This document shows, piece after piece, positions 35,676-43,130 of a stretch of 64,000 nt of DNA. The notes under the pieces are model-generated. The model ran no database searches, had not been told where the DNA came from, and saw only the letters and a program-made list of their open reading frames with translations. Source of the stretch: Myxococcales bacterium (lineage in GTDB: Bacteria > Myxococcota > Polyangia > Polyangiales > Polyangiaceae). How positions within the stretch are numbered: the stretch's first letter is position 1; each line of letters starts with the position of its first letter. The position numbers and the translations under genes were made by a program. The stretch lies in NCBI GenBank assembly GCA_003151595.1, contig PLXW01000022.1, positions 277,396-341,395 of the forward strand, written 5' to 3'.

Positions 35676-35683
35676 CGCGCGCC

Positions 35684-36715
35684 ATGCCCAAGCACGCCGC
35701 GAAGAAGCCGCCGAAGCCCACCCGCGCACCCGCGAAGAAGCAGACCAAGCGTCCGTCCGTTCGCGCACCGAATCGCCTCGCGCAGCTTCGCCGTCACGAA
35801 GCGTTGAAGACGCTCCTGCGAACCGGGTGGAAGAGCCTCGACGAGATCGTCGCGCGAAGCCACGCCTCGCGCGCCAGCGTGTTCCGTGATCTCGCCGTCA
35901 TCGGCGAAGAGGAGCCGCTCGAGCGCGAGACGGTGGACGAGCGCATCTGCTACCGCCTACCGGCGCGCGAAGAGATGCTGCGCGTGACCACGGCGCAGAT
36001 GGTTTCGCTCGCCTTCGCGCTCAACGCGATGTCGTTCCTTGCGGGCACCGGGATCAAGGAAGACCTCGACGACATCGTGGAGCAGATCGCGCACGTCCTG
36101 AAGAAGAGCGACTACGCGCACTGGAAGAACCTCGATCGCAAGCTCTTCGACGTGAACGAGATGGCGTACGACTACGGAGATAAGCTCGACGTGGTGAACG
36201 ACGTCGTGACCGCGCTCCTTCGCGAGGAGCGCATCACGTGCACGATGAAGGACGGGCGCGCGCTCGTGATCGATCCGTACACGCTCGTTCTCTACAAGAA
36301 GGGGCTCTACGTCCTCGGCCACAGCCACACGCACGGCGAGGTGCGCACGATCGGCCTCGACAAGATCGACGACGCGACCCGCGTCGCCGGCGACCGCTTC
36401 GACTACCCCAAGGACTTCCATCCAGAGAAGCACCTGCGCGGCCCGTTCGGCATCATCCGCGGCCCGCGCCAGCACGTGAAGCTCCGCTTCGACTCGAAGG
36501 TGGCGTACTTCGCCACGCGCCGCCGCGTGCATGAGACGAAGCGTCACCGCGAGGTCGATGGGGGCATCGAGCTGGAGATGGAGCCCGAGGGGATCGAAGA
36601 GATGCTCGGGTGGGTGCTGAGCTTCGGGGGGACCGCGGAGGTGGTGGAGCCGAAGGCGCTGAGGGAGAAGGTGAAGGGGGAGTTGAAGAGGGCGCTGGGG
36701 AGGTATGCGGAGTGA
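35684..36715 (+). CDS. WYL-domain transcriptional regulator
   Basis: A 343-aa regulator. The first 28 residues are Lys/Pro-rich and could contact DNA. A winged HTH follows (about 30-85; LAQLRRHEALKTLLRTGWKS, ASRASVFRDLAVIGEE), then a WYL domain with IDPYTLVLYKKGLYVLGHSH and EVRTIGLDKIDDA, where LYVLG takes the place of WYL, and a WCX-like C-terminus (VKLRFDSKVAYFATRR, GGIELEMEPEGIEEMLGWVL). WYL proteins bind small ligands or nucleic acids and often control defence or DNA-damage genes. No Shine-Dalgarno precedes the ATG at 35684; the nearest upstream bases are repeat site 10. Self-regulation through the array is likely (inference). Confidence 0.88.
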   Translation: MPKHAAKKPPKPTRAPAKKQTKRPSVRAPNRLAQLRRHEALKTLLRTGWKSLDEIVARSHASRASVFRDLAVIGEEEPLERETVDERICYRLPAREEMLRVTTAQMVSLAFALNAMSFLAGTGIKEDLDDIVEQIAHVLKKSDYAHWKNLDRKLFDVNEMAYDYGDKLDVVNDVVTALLREERITCTMKDGRALVIDPYTLVLYKKGLYVLGHSHTHGEVRTIGLDKIDDATRVAGDRFDYPKDFHPEKHLRGPFGIIRGPRQHVKLRFDSKVAYFATRRRVHETKRHREVDGGIELEMEPEGIEEMLGWVLSFGGTAEVVEPKALREKVKGELKRALGRYAE

Positions 36716-36719
36716 GGGG

Positions 36720-37301
36720 TCAGCGGGCGAGCAGCCCATCGAGCTTGGCGCCGAGGTCTTGTCCACGGTGAAACCCGCGCGCGACGATCTTCGCGAGCAG
36801 ATCGCGCACGGCATCCAGATCCAACGACCGATTCATCGCGATGAGGCTCCTGGCGTCCAGCGAGTCCTGGGGTCGCCGCTCCGTCATCGAGAGCACCTTG
36901 AGCGCGAGCAACTCCTCGGCGCGCGCCACCGGTATCAGGCCGGCGCCGTCGAAGGGGATCTCGGTGGCTCTCTCGACGACCTCGCTCTCGATGCCCGAGC
37001 TTGCCGCCAGGAGTTTGACCACGACGCCGCTCGGTGCGCGCAACCGAACCGTAGCGAGTCGGCTCTTGGCGTCTTGCTCGATGACCGCGAGCGGTGCGTA
37101 GCCCGCCGACGCGAGGTCGCGCACGAGCTTCTCGACCTCTTCGTCGCTCGCCACTCGAATCGCCAGGTCCACGTCCCTCGTGAAGCGCACCTCGCCGCGA
37201 ATCGAAACGGCGAGCCCTCCGATCAACGCGAAGCGATGATGTCGGCGACGAAGCTCCGCGGCGACGTGCGCGAGCGCGGCCTCGACGCCGCCTTCATTCA
37301 T
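36720..37301 (-). CDS. nucleotidyltransferase, AbiEii/MenT-like
   Basis: A 193-aa protein with a nucleotidyltransferase core: FALIGGLAVSIRGEVRFTRDVDLAI supplies the GG...RFTRDVDL motif (seen as FALIGGLAVSIRG and RFTRDVDLAI) and a later acidic residue lies in GVVVKLLAAS. The C-terminal half is helical (AEELLALKVLSMTERRPQDSLD), as in AbiEii toxin-family and related nucleotidyltransferases. Its ATG overlaps the stop of the small upstream gene at 37294, typical of a toxin-antitoxin-like pair. The toxic activity is not demonstrated. Confidence 0.8.
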   Translation of the reverse strand: MNEGGVEAALAHVAAELRRRHHRFALIGGLAVSIRGEVRFTRDVDLAIRVASDEEVEKLVRDLASAGYAPLAVIEQDAKSRLATVRLRAPSGVVVKLLAASSGIESEVVERATEIPFDGAGLIPVARAEELLALKVLSMTERRPQDSLDARSLIAMNRSLDLDAVRDLLAKIVARGFHRGQDLGAKLDGLLAR

Positions 37302-37485
37302 CGCGCTCGAGCCATCGTTGAAGACGCTCCTCGATCTCTTCGGGCGACGCCTGCGGATCGCGGACACGCAAGGCGATCCGCTTCAGTCGAATACCGGTGC
37401 GCATCGCATCGATCGCCTGACGCGCCTTCTCCTCGGGCGGCGTCGCCTGCGCGCGCTCGATGTCATCTTTGCGAAGCGCGTCCAT
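37294..37485 (-). CDS. small antitoxin-like protein paired with nucleotidyltransferase
   Basis: A 63-aa charged helical protein (MDALRKDDIERAQATPPEEK start, then AIDAMRTGIRLKR and ASPEEIEERLQRWLERDE). Its last codons overlap the nucleotidyltransferase start by eight bases, so the two are translationally coupled. Small charged proteins in this position commonly accompany AbiEii-type nucleotidyltransferases. No DNA-binding motif is evident; autoregulation cannot be judged. Confidence 0.7.
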   Translation of the reverse strand: MDALRKDDIERAQATPPEEKARQAIDAMRTGIRLKRIALRVRDPQASPEEIEERLQRWLERDE

Positions 37486-37527
37486 TCCCCGAGTTTAGCT
37501 CGTTTTCCGGCTCCGACCCGCACTCCC

Positions 37528-38457
37528 CTACGCAAACACCATCTTCACGAAACAGTGCGCCCGCGCCAACGCCAGCGTCTCCGGCGACCTCGCGTCGCTC
37601 TCCGACACGAACGACCCCACGGCTCCAATCCGGTCCCCCAGCGTGAACGCCCGGAGCGCGATCGCGTACCGCTCTCCCGCGAAGCACGGCTTGCGAAACG
37701 CCGCCTCGACGAAGCGCGAGAGCACCGGCGGCTTCAGCCTCCCCAGCTCCGAGAACCTCCGCAGCGCGGCGTCTTCGAAGAGGCGCGGGTACACGAGCGA
37801 GTTCACGTGCTGGTTGCTGTCGGTGTGCGCCAGGCCGAACGCGATCGGCGTCGGGTCCACGCGCATCGCGTCTTCGAGCGGCACCGCGCCCTCGGGCAAC
37901 GTGGCCACCGACTCGGCCGCGACCCACGCGCGACGCTCGCCGTGCATCGCCACGCCGTCGATCTCGAGGCGCGTCACCTTGCGCTGATCGGGCGGCGCGA
38001 AGAGGCGCGTCAGCACGTGCTCGCCGAAAAATCGTCCCGCGCGAACCCGCTCTCCCGCGCGCGCCGGCGGCGGGCCGTAGTTGCGGTCGATGGGGAGCGT
38101 GGCTTCGGTCCACATGTCGATCACGATCCGCTCGACGTCGCCCGCGTCGTTCGCCACGTGACGGAGCGCGTACGTCCCGGTCGCCTCCAGCGGATGGAAC
38201 GTGGAGAACGGCCCCCCTTCGCCTTCGATGACGACGCGCGTGAGGATCGGGACGATCCTCTGTTCGCGCAGCGCCTTCATCACCGGCGACGGCGTGAACA
38301 GCTGCCGCCACACCACTTCACCGATGGCCGGCGCGATCCCTTCCAGCGCCAGGCTTCCGTCCTGCGCGATGTCCTCATACCGGATCGGAACCGTCCCGCT
38401 CGCGCGGCGATCCTCGGGAACGCTCGGCGGCTCGGGGAACGTGGGCATCGCGGTCAT
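37528..38457 (-). CDS. hotdog-fold thioesterase-like protein
   Basis: A 309-aa protein. The C-terminal half carries a hotdog-type motif AHTDSNQHVNSLVYPRLFEDAALRR in pieces TDSNQHVNSLVYPRLF and EDAALRR, like the D/N-x-N-x-H-V-N segment of acyl-CoA thioesterases and FabZ/acyl-ACP enzymes. The N-terminal half may hold a degenerate hotdog repeat (VIDMWTEATLPIDRNYG). Its ATG overlaps the stop of the preceding 54-aa membrane protein (ATGA), placing it as the last gene of the FKBP-Kir channel operon. Confidence 0.7.
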   Translation of the reverse strand: MTAMPTFPEPPSVPEDRRASGTVPIRYEDIAQDGSLALEGIAPAIGEVVWRQLFTPSPVMKALREQRIVPILTRVVIEGEGGPFSTFHPLEATGTYALRHVANDAGDVERIVIDMWTEATLPIDRNYGPPPARAGERVRAGRFFGEHVLTRLFAPPDQRKVTRLEIDGVAMHGERRAWVAAESVATLPEGAVPLEDAMRVDPTPIAFGLAHTDSNQHVNSLVYPRLFEDAALRRFSELGRLKPPVLSRFVEAAFRKPCFAGERYAIALRAFTLGDRIGAVGSFVSESDARSPETLALARAHCFVKMVFA

Positions 38458-38618
38458 TCCTTCTCGTGATCGTTCTTCTTCGTTTCGCTCGTCTCGCTCG
38501 TCTCGCCCGCGTCGCCCTTCGACTTCGCGTCGCGTGAGAGCACGTAGAGAAGCGTCCCCCCTCCGACCAGGGGGATCAAGAACGCCGCGGAGAAGAACAA
38601 GATCTCGATGGTGCTCAT
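38454..38618 (-). CDS. 54-aa single-pass membrane protein
   Basis: Begins MSTIEILFFSAAFLIPLVGG, one transmembrane helix (about 5-27), then a polar tail with KSKGDAGETSETSE and a charged end. Both ends overlap neighbours by 4 nt: ATGA with the Kir channel stop upstream and ATGA with the hotdog gene downstream. The size, topology and position suggest an accessory subunit of the channel or a small regulator, but there is no direct evidence. Confidence 0.7.
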   Translation of the reverse strand: MSTIEILFFSAAFLIPLVGGGTLLYVLSRDAKSKGDAGETSETSETKKNDHEKE

Positions 38619-39529
38619 GTCACCGCGCCCTCGTCGTCGTGCGGCTGTACGTCGTGGAAGTGGCCGTAGTCGATGACGCGCTCGCCTTCGCTCCCGCGCG
38701 TGACGACGTCGACGAACCGCGCGTCGATCACCGCGTCGTTCGCCGTGTACGAGTAGCGCGCGTGAATCTGCTGCCCGGCGGTCTCGTCGAGCCCCGTGAG
38801 GCTCAAGACGAGCTGCGTGTCGGTCGAGCGCATGTACTCGACGGCGTCGATCCCGAAGAACGGGCTCTCTTCGTCGATCTTGTGCATCGCCGTCCACGTG
38901 AGCACGAACGTCGGGTTGCGATCGCGCACCAGCTTCAGGTCCACCGGGCGGCGGAACTGGTGTCCCTCGCGCGTGTTGACCTCGACGAGCAGGATGGCGT
39001 GGAGATGCGCCTCGACGATCAGGTTGCCGCGCCAGTTCGCCATGCGGAACATCACGTGCGGCACGCCGTTCATCTTCGAGATGACGAACTTCTCGCTGAA
39101 CAGGACGCGCGCGCGCGGGCGCGAGAACTTCGCGAACGTGATGCCCGTCATCAGCGCGACGGACAGGAGGCCGACGAACGCTTCGAACGTCACCACGCAG
39201 TGACCGAAGAACGTCTGCGGCGACATCGTGCCGTAGCCGATCGTGGCCAGCGTCTGCACGCTGAAGAAGAACGCGTCTTCGAACGACCCCGCGCGCGCCC
39301 CGAACACCGAGCCCGGCTCGGCCAGGAACGCGAGCGCGAAGAGCGCGTTGATCACCAGGAACGCCACGGCCACGAGCGCGAAGAACTCCCACCACGCGCA
39401 AGCGAGGAGCCGATGGTAGAGATCGTCGAACCAGCGCGCGTCTTGCCCGCGGACGACGATGCGAAACGGCTCCCCCGAGTGCGTCGGGAGCCGGATCTTC
39501 TTGGGCTTGGCGTCGCGCTCGCCGGTCAC
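38615..39529 (-). CDS. KirBac-type inward-rectifier potassium channel
   Basis: A 304-aa channel from a GTG start within GTGA. It has two transmembrane helices (about 47-70 and 108-132) flanking a pore with the K+ filter TLATIGYG (about 92-99), then a long C-terminal Ig-like Kir cytoplasmic domain (SRPRARVLFSEKFVISKMNG; VPHVMFRMANWRGN; VEAHLHAILL). The slide-helix segment GQDARWFDDLYHRLL precedes the first helix. Prokaryotic Kir channels are gated by lipids and pH. Encoded between an FKBP lipoprotein and a small membrane protein with 4-nt overlaps on both sides. Confidence 0.92.
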   Translation of the reverse strand: MTGERDAKPKKIRLPTHSGEPFRIVVRGQDARWFDDLYHRLLACAWWEFFALVAVAFLVINALFALAFLAEPGSVFGARAGSFEDAFFFSVQTLATIGYGTMSPQTFFGHCVVTFEAFVGLLSVALMTGITFAKFSRPRARVLFSEKFVISKMNGVPHVMFRMANWRGNLIVEAHLHAILLVEVNTREGHQFRRPVDLKLVRDRNPTFVLTWTAMHKIDEESPFFGIDAVEYMRSTDTQLVLSLTGLDETAGQQIHARYSYTANDAVIDARFVDVVTRGSEGERVIDYGHFHDVQPHDDEGAVT

Positions 39530-40545
39530 TTCGGCGTGGTCGCGGAGCCGCCGCCGGCTCCGGGCATCTGCGGCTGCGGCGGCGGCATGACGCCGGGCTG
39601 AATGCTGAGCAGCTCGACGTCGAACACGAGCGTGCCGTGCGGCGCACCCGGACGCGACGGCTTACCCGGCGCGTCGTACGCGAGCGCGCCCGGGATCCAG
39701 AAGCGATCCTTCTCGCCGACCTTCATCAGCTGAAGCCCTTCGGTCCAGCCCGGGATGACCCGGTTGAGCGGGAACGTCGCCGGCTGCCCGCGCGTGACCG
39801 AGCTGTCGAACATCTTCCCGTCGGTGGTCCAGCCCGAGTAGTTCACGCTCACCACGCTCGTCGCCGTCGGCTTCGCGCCGCTCGCGTCCTTCGCCGGCGT
39901 GAGCACGCGGTACTGGAGGCCCGACGCCGTCTTCTTCGCGTTCGCAGGCGCGGCCGCGACGTCGCTCGGAACCGGCGGCGGCGGAGGGGCGACGGCGATG
40001 CTGAGCAGCTCCACGTCGAACGTCAGATCGCCCGCGGGCGCGCCGTGCATCTTCGGCGAGTCGCCGTACGCGAGGTTCGACGGAACCCACATGCGTCGCT
40101 TCTCTCCCTGCACCATCAGCTGAAGCCCCTCGGTCCAGCCCGGGATCAGCTGATCGACCTCGAACACCGCCGGCTGCCCGCGCGGGATCGAGCTGTCGAA
40201 CGTCTTGCCGTCCTTCGTCCAGCCCGTGTAGTTGACCGTCACCTTGTCCTTGAGACCCGGGTGATCTTTCCCCGTGCCTGGCGTCTCCACCTTCGACACG
40301 AGACCCGACGCCGTCTTCTGCGCGTCGGCCGGAGCCGTGGCGACGTCTTCCGGCGCGGGCACTTGCGGAACGGGCGGCGGCTGATTGCCCATCGCCGCGG
40401 CGAGCGCGCTCGAAGGCGAGGCGCTGGCCGAAGCCGACGCCGACCCCGCCGGTGAGGTCCCATCGGCCTTCTTCGCGCAAGCGGCGAGCGGAGCGATGGA
40501 AGCGAGTGCGAGGGCGGCCAGAGCGATACGGGTGTTCATCAGCAT
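39526..40545 (-). CDS. tandem FKBP-type peptidyl-prolyl isomerase lipoprotein
   Basis: A 339-aa predicted lipoprotein (PLAACAKK) with a long Ala/Ser/Pro linker and two complete FKBP domains (about 80-190 and 205-315). Each has VNYTGW or VNYSGW, FDSS, (L/V)IPGWTEGLQLM, a Tyr in the 80s-loop equivalent (LAYGDSP, LAYDAPG) and FDVELLSI. The active-site aromatic residues are present in both. Probably assists folding at the periplasmic face. ATG at 40545 or 40539. It is first gene of the Kir channel operon and divergent from trpS (89 bp). Confidence 0.9.
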   Translation of the reverse strand: MLMNTRIALAALALASIAPLAACAKKADGTSPAGSASASASASPSSALAAAMGNQPPPVPQVPAPEDVATAPADAQKTASGLVSKVETPGTGKDHPGLKDKVTVNYTGWTKDGKTFDSSIPRGQPAVFEVDQLIPGWTEGLQLMVQGEKRRMWVPSNLAYGDSPKMHGAPAGDLTFDVELLSIAVAPPPPPVPSDVAAAPANAKKTASGLQYRVLTPAKDASGAKPTATSVVSVNYSGWTTDGKMFDSSVTRGQPATFPLNRVIPGWTEGLQLMKVGEKDRFWIPGALAYDAPGKPSRPGAPHGTLVFDVELLSIQPGVMPPPQPQMPGAGGGSATTPK

Positions 40546-40634
40546 TTTCGCGCGGCACTCTGCTCCATCTCGCGATCGTTCGCACGCAAGTTCGCCTTGC
40601 GGTAGAACGCCTCAAATCGCATGAGCGTCATCGC

Positions 40635-41627
40635 ATGAGCACCGCACGCGTCCTCTCGGGCATTCAACCTTCGGGCGAGCTTCACATCGGGAACTATCTC
40701 GGTGCGGTGCGCACGTGGAGAACGCAGGTCGAAGAGCAGAAGGAAGAGCTCCTCTTCTGCGTCGTCGACGCCCACGCCATCACGGTCGACCACGACCCGG
40801 CCGAGCTGAAGTCGCGCATCGGTGGCCTCGCGATCGATCTCATCGCCTGCGGTCTCGATCCCGAGAAGTGCACGCTCTTCGTGCAGAGCGACGTGCGCGA
40901 GCACACCGAGCTCGCGTGGTACCTCTCGGCGGTCACGCCGAAGGGCGACCTCGAGCGCATGACGCAGTTCAAGGAGAAGAGCGAAGGGAAGGAGCACGTC
41001 TCGACCGCGCTCTTCACGTACCCGGTGCTCATGAGCGCCGACATCCTCATCTACAAGGCGACGATCGTCCCCGTGGGCGACGACCAGCTCCAGCACCTCG
41101 AGCTGGCGCGCGAGACGGTGCGCCGCTTCAATCACCGCTTCGGCCCCGTCTTCGTCGAGCCCAAGCCGCGCCTGTCGAAGACGCCGCGGATCATGGGGCT
41201 CGACGGCGCGTCGAAGATGAGCAAATCGAAGGGGAACACGATCGCGCTCTTCGAGACGAAGGACGTCTTCTGGAACAAACTGAAGGGCGCGTTCACCGAT
41301 CCGCAGCGACTCAAGAAGAGCGACCCCGGTCGCCCCGAGGTCTGCAACATCTACACGATGCACCAGGCGATCTCGCCCGAGGAGACCGTGCAGGAAGTGC
41401 GTGCAAACTGCACGCAGGCCAAGTGGGGCTGCTTCGACTGCAAGAAGGTGCTCTTCGAGAACTTCGATCGCGAGCTGGTGCCGCTGCGCGCGAAGCGCGA
41501 GTCGCTGGACGCAAAGAAGGTCACCGAGGCGCTGGGCGACGGCGCGTCCAAGGCGCGCACGATCGCCAAAGAGACGATGCGCCAGGTGCGCGACGCCATG
41601 GGACTGGGGAGCGGCGCTCGGGAATGA
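40635..41627 (+). CDS. trpS: tryptophanyl-tRNA synthetase
   Basis: A 330-aa class I aminoacyl-tRNA synthetase that charges tRNA-Trp. The HIGH-type motif is HIGN (17-20) after SGIQPSGELHIGNYLGA, and KMSKS is at 194-198 (DGASKMSKSKGN). Further signatures are DAHAIT, QSDVREH, VPVGDDQLQHLELARE and the anticodon-binding WGCFDCKK. Length equals the usual bacterial TrpRS (about 330). The stop overlaps the next ATG (ATGA), so a lipoprotein gene is co-translated. Confidence 0.96.
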   Translation: MSTARVLSGIQPSGELHIGNYLGAVRTWRTQVEEQKEELLFCVVDAHAITVDHDPAELKSRIGGLAIDLIACGLDPEKCTLFVQSDVREHTELAWYLSAVTPKGDLERMTQFKEKSEGKEHVSTALFTYPVLMSADILIYKATIVPVGDDQLQHLELARETVRRFNHRFGPVFVEPKPRLSKTPRIMGLDGASKMSKSKGNTIALFETKDVFWNKLKGAFTDPQRLKKSDPGRPEVCNIYTMHQAISPEETVQEVRANCTQAKWGCFDCKKVLFENFDRELVPLRAKRESLDAKKVTEALGDGASKARTIAKETMRQVRDAMGLGSGARE

Positions 41628-42109
41628 AGCGCGCGGTCGCGCTGGCGTGCCTGTCGCTGCTCGCGGCGAGCTGCTCTCGCCCCGCGCCCGACGCGACGCC
41701 CGATGGAGCGGTGCGCGCGTGGCTCGATCGGATGGAGGAATCGAACGACGACCCGCGCGCCGTCCGCGAGGCGTACGCGCTGCTCGGGCCGGCGGCGAAG
41801 GCGAACCTCGAAGAGCGTGCGGCGCGCGCCAGCCGGCTCGAAGGGCACCGCGTGGAGCCGTGGGAGATGCTGGCCGAAGGGCGCTTCGGTCTGAAGTTTC
41901 GCCCGAAAGGGATGGTCGCGAAGATCTCGGGCGCCACGGCCACGGTCGCGGTGACGGGCGACGAGCCGCTCACCGAGCACGCCATGGTTCACTGCGCGCG
42001 CGTGAGCGAAGCGCCGCTGGCGTGGCGTGTGGAGCCCGATCTTCCGCCCGTCCCCGCGCTCCCGCAGCGCGATCCCGATCCGGCTCCGCCGAAAGACGAC
42101 TCGCGCTGA
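41624..42109 (+). CDS. lipoprotein of unknown function
   Basis: A 161-aa predicted lipoprotein (LLAASCSRP). The mature part has an N-terminal helical region (AVRAWLDRMEESNDDPRAVR, AYALLGPAAKANLEERA) followed by beta strands (AKISGATATVAVTGDEP), an organisation similar to NTF2-like lipoproteins, which is suggestive only. It overlaps trpS by four bases. Confidence 0.6.
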   Translation: MKRAVALACLSLLAASCSRPAPDATPDGAVRAWLDRMEESNDDPRAVREAYALLGPAAKANLEERAARASRLEGHRVEPWEMLAEGRFGLKFRPKGMVAKISGATATVAVTGDEPLTEHAMVHCARVSEAPLAWRVEPDLPPVPALPQRDPDPAPPKDDSR

Positions 42110-42160
42110 GCGCGCTGCCGTTGCCCCGCCCGCAAGGGCGACTTACCTTTCCCCGCGACC

Positions 42161-43129
42161 ATGGCTGACAGCTTCTACGACGTGCTCGGGGTCGCGAAGA
42201 CCGCGAACGCCGACGAGATCAAGAAGGCGTATCGCAAGCTCGCGAAGGTGCTTCATCCCGACAAGAACCCGGGGAACAAGAAGACCGAAGACCGCTTCAA
42301 GAAGGTGAACCAGGCGTTCGACACGCTGGGCGATCCCAAGAAGCGCGCGCTCTACGACGAGTTCGGCGAAGAGGGGCTCCGCGAGGGGTTCGATGCCGAG
42401 AAGGTCCGCGCGTACAAGCAGTGGAGCACGCAGCAGCAAGCGGGCGGCGGGCGCGGCGGCGGCGATCCGTTCGGGCAAGGCGTGCGTCTCGAAGACCTGT
42501 TCGGCGGCAACGCGCGCGGCGGCGGCGGCGACGCCAGCGACATGTTCGGCGACCTCTTCGGTCGCGCGTCGCGTCGACGCGGTCCGAGCAAGGGGGCCGA
42601 TCTCGAGAGCGAAGTGACGATCGATTTCGCCAGCGCCCTCCGCGGCACGCAGATCGAGCTGCGCTCACGCGACAAGGCCGTCCCGCCCGTCGTCGCGCGC
42701 ATCCCGCCGGGCGCGGGCGAGGGGAGTCGCCTGCGGATTCCCGGCCAGGGGGGTCTGTCGCCGAACGGCGGGCCGCAAGGCGACCTGATGCTCGTCGTGC
42801 ACGTCGAGCCGCACCCGTTCTTCCGCCGCGAAGACGACGACCTTCACCTCACGCTGCCGATCACGATCGCCGAGGCGTACAAAGGGGCGAAGGTGAAGGT
42901 GCCGACGATTGACGGCTCGGTCGCGTTGAAGGTGCCGCCGAAGTCGCAGAGCGGGAGCGTCGTGCGCCTGCGCGGCAAAGGGGTCGCGCGAAAAGGGCAC
43001 AGCCCCGGCGATCTCTACGTGCACTTCGAAGTGCAGATCCCGACGAGCGACGACGAGAAGCTCGTCACGCTCGTCGACGAGATCGAGAAGCTCCAGACCG
43101 AAGACCCGCGCGCGAAGATCGCGCTGTAA
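42161..43129 (+). CDS. DnaJ-like co-chaperone, type II (CbpA-like)
   Basis: A 322-aa J-domain protein. The J domain (1-70) has the HPD tripeptide at 32-34 and QAFDTLGDPKKRALYDEFG. A Gly-rich/Gly-Phe region follows (about 95-145), with no Cys-rich zinc-finger repeats, and then two substrate-binding beta domains (VTIDFASALRGTQIEL, ITIAEAYKGAKVKVPT). The lack of zinc motifs makes it a type II DnaJ such as CbpA, working with DnaK. The start ATG is preceded by a weak site. Cellular client unknown. Confidence 0.9.
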   Translation: MADSFYDVLGVAKTANADEIKKAYRKLAKVLHPDKNPGNKKTEDRFKKVNQAFDTLGDPKKRALYDEFGEEGLREGFDAEKVRAYKQWSTQQQAGGGRGGGDPFGQGVRLEDLFGGNARGGGGDASDMFGDLFGRASRRRGPSKGADLESEVTIDFASALRGTQIELRSRDKAVPPVVARIPPGAGEGSRLRIPGQGGLSPNGGPQGDLMLVVHVEPHPFFRREDDDLHLTLPITIAEAYKGAKVKVPTIDGSVALKVPPKSQSGSVVRLRGKGVARKGHSPGDLYVHFEVQIPTSDDEKLVTLVDEIEKLQTEDPRAKIAL

Positions 43130-43130
43130 G

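Noticed and set aside
35423..35683. Reading frame through the CGCAGAA array as an N-terminal extension of the WYL regulator (TQNVLRAHRT type repeats)
   Set aside because: The 20/21-bp alternation would break a heptad reading, the encoded sequence is low-complexity, and WYL proteins normally begin with the HTH just after 35684.
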